The translations under genes were made by a program, and so were the position numbers. Positions 1 through 5,841 of a DNA stretch of 6,154 nucleotides are shown here, in pieces (within the stretch, counting starts at the first letter, position 1; each line of letters opens with the position of its first letter). This stretch comes from Nitrospirota bacterium (GTDB lineage Bacteria > Nitrospinota > Nitrospinia > Nitrospinales > Nitrospinaceae), in assembly GCA_030600405.1 (NCBI GenBank), contig JAUVMD010000090.1, forward strand, positions 1-6,154. Reading direction: 5' to 3'. Below the pieces are notes generated by a model. It made no database searches. It had not been told where the DNA came from and saw nothing but the letters and a program-made list of their open reading frames with translations.

Positions 1-667
1 ACAGAATTTGCAGGGCTTCTTCGTAGGCCGCGTTGGAGATGTCGGTATTGCCCTGGCCACGTCCGGTGCACACCAGGAAGTACAGGTTGAACGCCACCGC
101 GCCGATTTTCTCGGCGAAGGCGATCACGTCGGGAATTTCTTTATAGTTCATTTCGGACACCGACATCTGGATGAGGAAATCGACGCCCACTTCGTTGAGG
201 ATGTTGAAGGCGTTCATCGACTTCTGCCAGGCCTGGTCGACCCCGCGGAACGTGTCGTGCTTTTCAGCGATCATCGAGTCGATGCTGATGCCGACGCCGT
301 GTGCGCCGGCTTCTTTGATCTTCCGGGCATTCTCACGGTTGATCATGGTGCCGTTGGTACCGAGTACCACCATGAACTTTCGGTCGGCGGCGTATTTGAT
401 AATGTCGTAGATATCGGGACGCAGGAGCGGTTCGCCTCCCGTGAGAATCAGAAACGCGTTGGGGTTGACCTCAGCGATCTGGTCGACGACGCGGAAGCAT
501 TCTTCAGTATTGAGTTCGTCGGTACGGAAGCCGCCACGGAAGTCCGCGTCCAGATAGCAATGGTCGCAGTTCAGGTTGCACCGCTTGGTGAGGTTCCACG
601 AAATGGAGTAGGCTCGGAACGGGTTTTTCTGTTCAACGGGCGGAGCTTCGGTTGCTGTCGGTTCCAT
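1..667 (-). CDS. Radical SAM enzyme, N-terminal 222 residues (gene runs off the left edge)
   Basis: The reading frame starts at the ATG whose first base is 667 and is open to base 1, so the C-terminus is missing. Seen directly: the radical SAM cluster motif CNLNCDHCY, with Cys30, Cys34 and Cys37 as the [4Fe-4S] ligands, and the SAM-binding TGGEP motif at 76-80. A TIM-barrel-like pattern of strands and helices follows. Family knowledge: such enzymes cleave S-adenosylmethionine to a 5'-deoxyadenosyl radical. The leader NLTKRCNLNC resembles the SPASM/twitch-type branch that includes NirJ/AhbC/AhbD haem-modifying and PqqE/MftC peptide-modifying enzymes. The C-terminal part that would show auxiliary cluster cysteines lies outside the window, so the substrate cannot be assigned. 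An AGGG element lies about nine bases before the ATG. It is divergent from a haem c lipoprotein gene, which is suggestive but not proof of a haem-related role. The long open frame on the opposite strand is a shadow. Confidence 0.9.
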   Translation of the reverse strand, partial: MEPTATEAPPVEQKNPFRAYSISWNLTKRCNLNCDHCYLDADFRGGFRTDELNTEECFRVVDQIAEVNPNAFLILTGGEPLLRPDIYDIIKYAADRKFMVVLGTNGTMINRENARKIKEAGAHGVGISIDSMIAEKHDTFRGVDQAWQKSMNAFNILNEVGVDFLIQMSVSEMNYKEIPDVIAFAEKIGAVAFNLYFLVCTGRGQGNTDISNAAYEEALQIL

Positions 668-714
668 GATATATTGCCCTGAATGCGGGCGAAATCCTTA
701 TCTTATAAAGAGAT

Positions 715-729
715 GGCCTCCGGAAGGCC
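715..729. repeat. Short inverted repeat in the divergent gap
   Basis: GGCCT and AGGCC flank a five-base CCGGA spacer, in the 121-base gap between the radical SAM gene and the cytochrome gene. It could be an operator or a small hairpin in a leader. The stem is only five pairs, so chance is possible. Confidence 0.3.
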
Positions 730-788
730 GTTGGGTTCGCGTTAATCGACAGAGAATCTTATCATATTTTTGAAGGGCGGAAGCGGAT

Positions 789-1595
789 TTGGCAGATCTT
801 ATCAGAAAAAAGTTGAGCTTTTTCATCCTGTTGATTTTCATGGGATTGGGGACGGGTTGTTCTCATGGCAGCGGGGATGATTCTTATTTGAAGGATTTTC
901 CCTTCTCAATGGAGGGACGGGTGCATCCGCAGGTCTTGGAGCATCTGCGCTCGGAATGGATTGACAGTGCTTATTTTGATCGGGGCATGCACACTAAGGG
1001 ATCGCAGTTTCGCGCGGTGGCGCTGACGGAACTGGTCCGGAGATTCCATCCCGAGGAGCGGTGGGATGCGGTGCTTCTCAATTGCCACGACGACTACCAG
1101 GGCATCATTTCCATCGATGATATTATCAGTTACGATCTCCGGCTGGCGCTGGAGATGAAACTGTCGCCGAACGTGAAACGGCCCGCTTGGCTGAATCCGA
1201 GGGTGGTGATCGTCCCGGACAATAAAGAGGCGCCGCATCAGGAGCGGTTCATGACGGCGAATATCCGGGAACTGCGATTCGTGCGGTTATCAGAATATTA
1301 CGCGCCGCTGGACGCGGTGGCATTGAAATCGATGCACGCGCACCGGGGGGGGCAAGCCTTCAAGGACAACTGCCTGTTCTGCCACTCGCTGAAAGGCATC
1401 GGCGGTAATAAGGGGACGGATTTGCTGAATGCCTATGATTTCGCCAAAGGGATGGACGGCCCCAAATTCAAAAAAGATTTCACCGCGTTTCACGACGAGG
1501 CCAACACAGACAAGCAGGATATGGAGCAGTTTGTGGACGCCGACACCCTGCGCCGGCTCGTTGTGTTCCTGCGTGAGGTCCAGGGGGGCAGTTGA
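789..1595 (+). CDS. Predicted lipoprotein: molybdopterin-oxidoreductase-like domain plus monohaem cytochrome c
   Basis: 268 residues. I chose the TTG start at 789 because it supplies a complete lipoprotein signal: basic RKK at 6-8, a hydrophobic stretch at about 9-22, and a lipobox-like LGTGC with Cys24. The ATG at 840 would remove most of this. GGAAG at 779-783 is a suitable ribosome site. Residues about 40-180 (FRAVALTELVRRF, then LLNCHDDYQG with Cys99, then a PRVVIVP strand) resemble the SUOX/YedY molybdopterin-binding fold. That is pattern recognition, and I cannot say the cofactor is bound. The C-terminal domain has one CLFCH haem c motif at 195-199, with Met222 or the Met in QDMEQFV as possible distal ligand, and ends in a typical cytochrome c helix (TLRRLVVFLREVQ). 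Likely role: membrane-anchored periplasmic electron transfer, partner unknown. An eight-G run (1345-1352) sits before the haem motif with the frame intact. Confidence 0.85.
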   Translation: MADLIRKKLSFFILLIFMGLGTGCSHGSGDDSYLKDFPFSMEGRVHPQVLEHLRSEWIDSAYFDRGMHTKGSQFRAVALTELVRRFHPEERWDAVLLNCHDDYQGIISIDDIISYDLRLALEMKLSPNVKRPAWLNPRVVIVPDNKEAPHQERFMTANIRELRFVRLSEYYAPLDAVALKSMHAHRGGQAFKDNCLFCHSLKGIGGNKGTDLLNAYDFAKGMDGPKFKKDFTAFHDEANTDKQDMEQFVDADTLRRLVVFLREVQGGS

Positions 1596-1648
1596 TTCCA
1601 TGGAGAATAGGGTCATGTGGAAGGGATACCTTGTGATTTGTCCATCCC

Positions 1649-1654
1649 TATAAT
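1649..1654 (+). promoter_or_regulatory. Possible -10 element upstream of fxsA
   Basis: A perfect TATAAT lies 74 bases before the fxsA start, in the 133-base gap after the cytochrome gene. I see no convincing -35 hexamer at 16-18 bases upstream (the best candidates match poorly), so this is a weak promoter call. If real, it would make fxsA and the following two genes a transcription unit separate from the cytochrome gene. Confidence 0.3.
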
Positions 1655-1728
1655 AGAATGCTGGCATCCGGCAATGAACCGGCGAGTGTTTGTTTTTGAA
1701 GGTCACCTCTTTATAGTGAAGCCATAGA

Positions 1729-2121
1729 ATGATCGTCCCCTATATCATTTTGACTGTTGCTACCGCAGTAGAAATCTTATCTCTGACCTGGCTGGGCACG
1801 CAGATCAGCGTGCTCAACACCATTTCGCTGACCATGTTCACGCTCCTGCTGGGGGTGATCAACGGCCGCAGTTACGGCGAGGAGTGGTACGGAAAAATGC
1901 AGTGGCATTTGAAGTCGGGCACCCTGCCGAGCGACGAAGTGGTCAACGGCGCCGTCATGAACGTGGGCAGTAAACTGCTTCTGATGCCGGGACTGGTGAC
2001 CGACGTGATGGGATTTTTGATCGTGCTTCCCCAGACGCGGTTCATCGCCAAAAACATTGCGTTGAATTTATTCAAAAAGAAATTGAGTCGCCGGGAGCAA
2101 TGGTTTTTCTTCCAGAATTAA
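1729..2121 (+). CDS. fxsA: FxsA-family inner membrane protein
   Basis: 130 residues. Hydrophobic segments at about 2-22, 27-45 and 81-101 predict a small multi-span inner membrane protein. The family signature is clear: a Glu (E15) inside the first membrane segment, the hydrophobic second segment ending LLGVINGRS, and the LMPGLVTDVMGFLIVLP block at 85-101. A basic cytosolic tail (FKKKLSRRE) follows. Family knowledge: in Escherichia coli, FxsA in extra dose relieves the exclusion of phage T7 by the F plasmid; its normal job is unknown. Length is close to that of the conserved core, without the long variable tail of some members. The start is the first ATG that keeps the whole first helix; its ribosome site is weak (GTGAAG at 1716-1721). 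It is followed after 41 bases by the methyltransferase gene, so the two may be co-transcribed, although no functional link is apparent. Confidence 0.88.
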   Translation: MIVPYIILTVATAVEILSLTWLGTQISVLNTISLTMFTLLLGVINGRSYGEEWYGKMQWHLKSGTLPSDEVVNGAVMNVGSKLLLMPGLVTDVMGFLIVLPQTRFIAKNIALNLFKKKLSRREQWFFFQN

Positions 2122-2162
2122 GGCTCGTCTTGCGAGTTCCAGCGCAAAGGGTTTGACCCACC

Positions 2163-2876
2163 ATGATTTTTTCAGCTCCACTGCGCAACCTGCGGCCTGA
2201 ACTGCTCGATCTAGATGAAGCTCCGTTTGCGGAAGTCAAAGACAGCCTGCAGGACGTCCGAAGGGTTAATCGCTACCTGAGTGGATACCGGGTGCTTTTG
2301 CACCATATCGGCCGGTTTTTCGATCGGTATACTTCCTCACAACCCATCCATATCTTAGATGCCGCCACCGGTTCCGCGGATCAACCGTTAGAAGTGATCC
2401 GTTACGCCCGCTGGCGGGGAATCCCGGTGCAGGTGACGGCCATTGACATCAACCGCAAGATGATCCGCTTCGCGCAGGAGGAGGCCCAAAAGTTTCCGGA
2501 AATCCGTTTCGTGCAATGCGACGCGTTGAATATGCCATTCGAGGAGAACAGTTTTGACGTGGTGATCAATTCGCTTTCCCTGCATCATTTTTCCAGGGAA
2601 CAGGCGGTGGCCCTGCTGGCAAGTTTTTCAAAGTTAGCGAGGCGTGGAGTAATCGTTAACGACCTGCACCGGAGCCGGGTGGCCTACGCTTCGATTTATA
2701 TTTTGACGCGGTTATTGACGCAGAACCAGTTGACTCGCTACGACGCTCCTGTGTCCGTGATGAATGCCTTCACACCGGAGGAAATGCGAGCTATGGCACA
2801 AGAAGCGGGCTGGCAACAGTTTGAAGTGTGCCGTCATTTTCCTTACCGGATCGCATTGGTTGAGAACAAGACTTAA
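2163..2876 (+). CDS. Class I SAM-dependent methyltransferase (UbiE-like)
   Basis: 237 residues. Seen: motif I LDAATGSAD at 65-73, where the first glycine of the usual DxGxG is alanine; an acidic end of strand 2 in AIDIN (Asp95), which would bind the SAM ribose; CDALNMPF around Asp120; and the SLSLHHF segment at 137-143 typical of UbiE/Coq5-type small-molecule methyltransferases. Residues 160-205 (VIVNDLHRS, then LTRYDAPVSVM, then FTPEEM) form the family's lid and C-terminal region. Substrate is unknown. From memory, methyltransferases of this subtype often sit beside a FAD-dependent geranylgeranyl-reductase-like oxidoreductase, sometimes with a type III polyketide synthase; the first is present here, the second is not in the window. 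AAAGGG at 2146-2151 is a distant ribosome site. The gap of 41 bases to the flavoprotein gene suggests an operon. Confidence 0.87.
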   Translation: MIFSAPLRNLRPELLDLDEAPFAEVKDSLQDVRRVNRYLSGYRVLLHHIGRFFDRYTSSQPIHILDAATGSADQPLEVIRYARWRGIPVQVTAIDINRKMIRFAQEEAQKFPEIRFVQCDALNMPFEENSFDVVINSLSLHHFSREQAVALLASFSKLARRGVIVNDLHRSRVAYASIYILTRLLTQNQLTRYDAPVSVMNAFTPEEMRAMAQEAGWQQFEVCRHFPYRIALVENKT

Positions 2877-2917
2877 TTTATTTATTGAGGCAAGGTAGTC
2901 TTAGTGAGAATAAGAAT

Positions 2918-3385
2918 ATGAGTCAGTACGACGTGATCATCATAGGCGCAGGTCCGGCGGGATGCGCCAGCGCCCTGTTCCTGCATCAGAAAGGACTGCG
3001 GGTACTGGTACTAGACCGGACCTCGTTTCCACGCGACAAGGTGTGCGGCGAGTTCATCAGTCCCGCCGCCGATGACATTCTGGAAGAGCTCGGCGTTCTG
3101 GATACCATTCAGCAATCCAATCCGGTGCGATTGCAGGGCGTGGCGATCTCTTCCTACGGCAAGCCGGAATTGTGTATTGATCATCCCCCGTGCCCCGGAC
3201 GGGTAAAGCCGATGACCAGCCTGTCGCTTTCCCGGTTGCAGTTGGACCACTTGCTGGTTCAAAAGTTGACGGAACAGGGCGTTGAGGTTCGGGAACGGCA
3301 TGCCGTGGATGACTTTCTATTTGAAGAAAACCGGGTCACTGGAGTAAAAGGGCAGGACGAGGCCAACCGGCCGTTTACGTTTTAG
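2918..3385 (+). CDS. N-terminal open segment of the interrupted flavoprotein (155 residues)
   Basis: This part carries the Rossmann FAD-binding start DVIIIGAGPAG (glycines 10, 12 and 15), the acidic residue closing strand 2 (Asp33 in VLVLDR), and the family hallmark FPRDKVCGE at 37-45. A SLSRLQLDHLL helix at 103-113 corresponds to the FAD-contacting Arg region. It ends at FTF followed by TAG. If translated alone it would lack the second FAD motif and the substrate domain, so it is probably not functional. Confidence 0.6.
   Translation: MSQYDVIIIGAGPAGCASALFLHQKGLRVLVLDRTSFPRDKVCGEFISPAADDILEELGVLDTIQQSNPVRLQGVAISSYGKPELCIDHPPCPGRVKPMTSLSLSRLQLDHLLVQKLTEQGVEVRERHAVDDFLFEENRVTGVKGQDEANRPFTF
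3383..3385 (+). other. In-frame TAG codon splitting the flavoprotein
   Basis: The local reading is ACG TTT TAG GCG TCG GTG. The frame on both sides codes for conserved sequence, so one base substitution explains it. Relatives commonly have a basic or polar residue here, before the (R/K/Q)AxVVVDASG strand, which fits AAG or CAG changed to TAG. None of the seven other gene ends visible in the window uses TAG (five TAA, two TGA). Confidence 0.9.
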
Positions 3386-3391
3386 GCGTCG

Positions 3392-4183
3392 GTGGTGGTG
3401 GATGCCAGCGGGCGCAACGGATTGTCCCTGCGCCGTCTGGGATTGATCCGGCGGCGGAAGGGTCCGGGAAAAATCGCTCTCGCCGCACATTGGGAAAACA
3501 TTCAGTTCCCGCATGATTACTGCTATATGCATATCAGCTCGCCCGGTTACACGGGCATGGCGCCGGTGGGGAACGATTCCGTCAACGTGGTGCTGGTGGT
3601 GGAAAACCGGCATGTCAAAGGACAGGAGTTGGGCATGTTCTATCAAGCGGTGGTGCTGGGCAACGAGCGGCGTCAATCACTGCTGGCGGGAGCCCGACTT
3701 AAAGAGCGGGTGCGGTCGGTGGGATCGCTGGCCTATGATGTCCAGCCCGTACCGTGTGGCGGTCTGGTTCTTGCCGGAGACACGACCGGGTTCATCGATC
3801 CGTTTACGGGGGAGGGAGTATACCTTTCGCTTCGAAGTGCCCAGTTAGCGGCCGGGGTCATTCACCAGGCGTTTGCGGCGGGGGACTTTTCCAGAAACTT
3901 TTTGGCGGAGTACGAACGGCAGAGACAGGAGGAATTCTGCAAGAAATTTATCCTCAGCCGAATCCTGCAGAAGTTCATTTACCGGCGCCGGTGGTGCGAT
4001 GGAGTGGTGACATTGCTTCGGCGGAATCCTCAAATGGCGCAAACGCTGGTGGGCGTTATCGGTGATTACCTTCCCGCCGACCGCGTGGTGTCTTGGCAGT
4101 TTCTTTTAGAGGGGATTCGAGGTGCAGTTTCCCCCAAACCTGAGACCGCGCCACAGTCTGTGAGCGCGGCCGGTTTGGGTTAA
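3392..4183 (+). CDS. C-terminal open segment of the interrupted flavoprotein (263 residues from a GTG)
   Basis: It begins with VVVDASGR and contains the second FAD-binding block, LAGDTTGFIDPFTGEGV at about 285-301 of the full protein, where Asp288 would contact the FAD and the PFTGEG turn binds the pyrophosphate side. A basic helical tail follows (SRILQKFIYRRRW), then a low-complexity end rich in Pro, Ser and Ala. There is no ribosome site before the GTG, so I do not think it is an independent gene; it is listed because it is an open frame. Confidence 0.55.
   Translation: MVVDASGRNGLSLRRLGLIRRRKGPGKIALAAHWENIQFPHDYCYMHISSPGYTGMAPVGNDSVNVVLVVENRHVKGQELGMFYQAVVLGNERRQSLLAGARLKERVRSVGSLAYDVQPVPCGGLVLAGDTTGFIDPFTGEGVYLSLRSAQLAAGVIHQAFAAGDFSRNFLAEYERQRQEEFCKKFILSRILQKFIYRRRWCDGVVTLLRRNPQMAQTLVGVIGDYLPADRVVSWQFLLEGIRGAVSPKPETAPQSVSAAGLG
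4133..4179. terminator. Large nested hairpin between convergent genes
   Basis: Three stacked stems: CCCAAACC (4133-4140) with GGTTTGGG (4172-4179), CCGCGC (4146-4151) with GCGCGG (4164-4169), and CACA (4152-4155) with TGTG (4159-4162), capped by a three-base GTC loop. That is 18 pairs, with a small internal loop and one bulged base. It ends one base before the TAA of the flavoprotein gene and about 35 bases past the stop of the opposing DUF465 gene. No T-run follows on either strand, so it is not a textbook intrinsic terminator. A bidirectional terminator or 3' stability hairpin is my inference. Confidence 0.55.
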
Positions 4184-4214
4184 TAGGGATTCCAATGGGT
4201 CTGGAAGAACCGTT

Positions 4215-4442
4215 TTAACTGGGGCTGGCCTGGTATTGTTCGATGATTTGGGTCATCCGGTCCTTGCCTTTCAGCTTTTGTTTTTGTACGGTTTTCTTTT
4301 CCAGTTCCAGTTCCGGGGTCAGGAAATTCATTTTGTTCAATTCTTCCACCCGGTGTTTCAGATCTAAATGTTCCTGGTAGAGTTTTTTAAACTCTTCATT
4401 TTCGCCTTGAACTTTTTCCAGCAACGTCGGATCAATTTCCAT
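4215..4442 (-). CDS. DUF465 (YdcH-like) small helical protein
   Basis: 75 residues, highly charged and predicted to be almost entirely helical, with no signal or membrane segment. The DUF465 pattern is clear: YQEHLDLKHRVEELNK at about 22-37, then FLTPELELEKKTVQKQKLKGKDRM, matching the family's EHxxLxxxVxxL, then (L/D)P-E-x-E-L, then KxKLxxKDxM arrangement. Family knowledge: members form a short helical hairpin and have no established function. A strong AAAGGAG ribosome site (complement of 4451-4457, eight bases before the ATG) lies inside the end of tsaB, and the two frames overlap by 11 bases, so translation is probably coupled. Its end faces the flavoprotein gene. Confidence 0.85.
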   Translation of the reverse strand: MEIDPTLLEKVQGENEEFKKLYQEHLDLKHRVEELNKMNFLTPELELEKKTVQKQKLKGKDRMTQIIEQYQASPS

Positions 4443-5148
4443 GGTTTGATCTCCTTTCGGCTAATGATCCTCCCAAACTCAATTCGGCTTCGGATTTTCG
4501 TATGTAATTAATTTTTAGTTGGTTCAAATCAAACTGTTTTTGATGGTCAAACTGCCGCGAAGCCAGCATTGCAGCGCCTGCGGCAGTGGAAAATTTGGGT
4601 GGAGTCTCGGGTTCCATAAAGCGGGCACCGAGGGACTCTTTAAAAATTTCACGGTAACGTTCCACGCCACTGCCGGCAAACAGGGTGGGAGCTTCAATTT
4701 TTTCGCACAATGATTCTGGTGAAAGCGCGTTTTCTATTATGAGGGGATGCAGGCCGTCTTTTTGAGATTCAAAAACCGCCGCGTATACTTCGCTCTTGCG
4801 GGCATCCAGTACCGTACAGATGGGATGCATCGGGGAATCCAGTGTGCGGGCCAACGCTTCCAGCGAATTGATCCCTACGAAAGGCTTTTCCGTGGCCAGG
4901 ACGAATCCCTTGAGCAGGCTGACGCCTATTCTCAGCCCGGTGAAAGAACCTGGGCCGATGGTCACCGCAAACCCATCCACATTGTCCAAAAGGGATTTTC
5001 CCTCCTGCAGGACTTGGTCCACCATCTGTAAAAGGTATTTGGAATAGGAAGGCCGAGGATCGGCGACTTGTTCTGCAACGATCGTATCGTTGTTCAGGAG
5101 TGCAACACTGCAACCCGGAGTGGATGAGTCAATTCCCAAAATTCTCAT
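4432..5148 (-). CDS. tsaB: tRNA threonylcarbamoyladenosine biosynthesis protein TsaB
   Basis: 238 residues, the usual TsaB length. It opens with the ASKHA-type phosphate-1 strand ILGIDSSTPGCSVAL (Asp7). It has the diagnostic GPGSFTGLRIG at 65-75, VLDARKSEVYAAVF at about 113-126, and ends near the family's YIRKSEAE motif at 215-222. Family knowledge: TsaB is the scaffold partner that dimerises with TsaD; with TsaE they transfer threonylcarbamoyl from the TsaC product to A37 of ANN-reading tRNAs (t6A37) in the cytoplasm. It lacks a catalytic site of its own. AGGGGA lies about four bases before the ATG, and TATAAG on the minus strand at 5181-5176 is a possible -10 without a clear -35. It is followed by the overlapping DUF465 gene; none of the partner genes is in view. 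Confidence 0.95.
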   Translation of the reverse strand: MRILGIDSSTPGCSVALLNNDTIVAEQVADPRPSYSKYLLQMVDQVLQEGKSLLDNVDGFAVTIGPGSFTGLRIGVSLLKGFVLATEKPFVGINSLEALARTLDSPMHPICTVLDARKSEVYAAVFESQKDGLHPLIIENALSPESLCEKIEAPTLFAGSGVERYREIFKESLGARFMEPETPPKFSTAAGAAMLASRQFDHQKQFDLNQLKINYIRKSEAELSLGGSLAERRSNHGN

Positions 5149-5453
5149 CGTTCCCCTGTCTGTTTCGTTGATATGCTTATAAAGTTCCGATCAGAAGCGT
5201 ACAGCTATAAACCTCTTTTATTCAACTTATTTCATTACCGCTGAAAAGTCAATATCGAAGCCGAACCATTTTTTCAGGAGAGATTTATTCTGAAAAAATA
5301 TCCAGATAAGTTTTTAGTTGTCGGGGGGTTAAGTGGGGAAACCTTCATGGCAAGGAGCCGGATTTTTGTGGGAAAAGAGTCTGCCGGTCGATCTCTGATC
5401 TGTCATCTGTGAGGGTTTGCTTGGTATTTATTGATTTTATTGAACTTATTTCC

Positions 5454-5482
5454 TTGACAAAAAAGGTCATTCGATTTACTTT
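5454..5482 (+). promoter_or_regulatory. Promoter candidate for the small gene at 5601
   Basis: A perfect -35 hexamer TTGACA (5454-5459) is followed 17 bases later by TACTTT (5477-5482), which matches the -10 consensus at three of six positions including the first T, second A and last T. The start would be near 5489, giving a leader of about 110 bases. The -35 is strong and the -10 is weak, which is common for regulated promoters. Confidence 0.4.
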
Positions 5483-5491
5483 TACTTGGCA

Positions 5492-5511
5492 TGCAATGTA
5501 AATTAATTGCA
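5492..5511. promoter_or_regulatory. Operator-like dyad TGCAAT-N8-ATTGCA
   Basis: Perfect six-base half-sites at 5492-5497 and 5506-5511 with 14-base spacing between half-site starts sit at about +3 to +22 of the candidate promoter. That size and place suit a dimeric regulator binding site that would block initiation. The regulator is not identified, and in AT-rich DNA a chance dyad is possible. Confidence 0.35.
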
Positions 5512-5600
5512 ACTTATTGATTTTGAAATGATTAGAAATGTGAAAATCTCAGCCCGTTTCATCCTATTGAAATATACCATTAACTGGATGGAGGACTCTT

Positions 5601-5816
5601 ATGTTTTATGAAGTCAAGGTTTTGGACCAACAAGGAAAAATAAAGAAAGTGATATCCCCCAAGCGATTGAGCAACAAGTACTGGAAACGGAACAACGAAG
5701 GCAGGGAATTTACCGGGAATATGGGAGTAGAAGATGACGAATTGGATTATGAGTCCGGTTGGAGTACCTTGGGAAATTCCAAAAATAATCAGGTTAAACT
5801 TGACGAATCAGCTTAA
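5601..5816 (+). CDS. Unrecognised small soluble protein, 71 residues
   Basis: I do not recognise this protein. The gene call is supported by an excellent ribosome site (GGAGGA at 5590-5595, five bases before the ATG) and a plausible promoter upstream. The protein has two parts: a basic N-terminal half (MFYEVKVLDQQGKIKKVISP, then KRLSNKYWKR) that looks like a small beta-hairpin followed by a helix, and an acidic, polar C-terminal half (VEDDELDYES, then a Ser/Asn/Lys-rich end) that is probably disordered. There is no signal peptide, membrane segment or cysteine. The charge split could suit nucleic-acid or protein binding, but that is speculation. It stands alone, with about 160 bases before the next gene. 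Confidence 0.75.
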   Translation: MFYEVKVLDQQGKIKKVISPKRLSNKYWKRNNEGREFTGNMGVEDDELDYESGWSTLGNSKNNQVKLDESA

Positions 5817-5841
5817 CCTTCCGCCTCACCCCATTTTTCCA

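Larger units (their letters stand above)
2918..4183 (+). pseudogene. Geranylgeranyl-reductase-family FAD oxidoreductase interrupted by one in-frame TAG
   Basis: Read through the stop, this is a single 421-residue flavoprotein of normal family length. Both halves lie in the same frame, with no insertion or deletion and no other stop; the only lesion is TAG at codon 156. The break falls just before a conserved core strand (VVVDASGR), so neither half could fold as a complete FAD domain. Family knowledge: these group with p-hydroxybenzoate-hydroxylase-fold enzymes that reduce isoprenoid double bonds or oxidise aromatic or polyketide products; the substrate here is unknown. The start chosen is ATG 2918, which puts the nucleotide-binding strand at residue 5, with AGTGAG nine bases upstream. 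The TTG at 2885 would add 11 unconvincing residues. The alternatives are a fresh pseudogene, a sequence error, or readthrough. I am confident of the family and unsure whether protein is made. Confidence 0.8.
5149..5600. other. Long AT-rich intergenic gap between divergent genes
   Basis: This 452-base gap lies between tsaB (leaving leftward) and the small gene at 5601. The half next to tsaB would hold its promoter. The middle has no gene I accept. The right half is strongly AT-rich and holds the promoter candidate and dyad listed separately. Small repeats are visible: AACTTATT at 5224, 5443 and 5511; an 11-base direct repeat TTATTGATTTT at 5428 and 5514; and three tandem seven-base units of the form ATCTSTS at 5391-5411. 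None forms a recognisable element. Confidence 0.6.

Noticed and set aside
8..682. Long plus-strand open frame of 224 codons opposite the radical SAM gene
   Set aside because: Its protein has no recognisable motif, and the minus strand codes for clear radical SAM sequence across the same bases; it is a shadow of GC-rich coding DNA.
1631..1654. TTGTGA paired with TATAAT as a full promoter
   Set aside because: The spacing is only 12 bases, too short for a sigma-70 promoter; only the -10 element was kept, at low confidence.
1290..1706. Minus-strand open frame opposite the cytochrome C-terminus
   Set aside because: It overlaps the haem-binding coding region and has no motif or ribosome site; a shadow frame.
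2885..2917. TTG start adding 11 residues to the flavoprotein
   Set aside because: The added residues are not family-like, no ribosome site precedes the TTG, and the ATG at 2918 puts the FAD-binding strand at the usual position.
5347..5412. 21-codon open frame with GGGGAA about seven bases upstream
   Set aside because: Too short and featureless to support; it lies in a repeat-containing part of the gap with no sign of a family or promoter.
5486..5511. Possible sigma-54 promoter (TTGGCAT followed by TTGCA)
   Set aside because: The GG and GC elements are 21 bases apart, not the required 12, so it does not fit a -24/-12 promoter.
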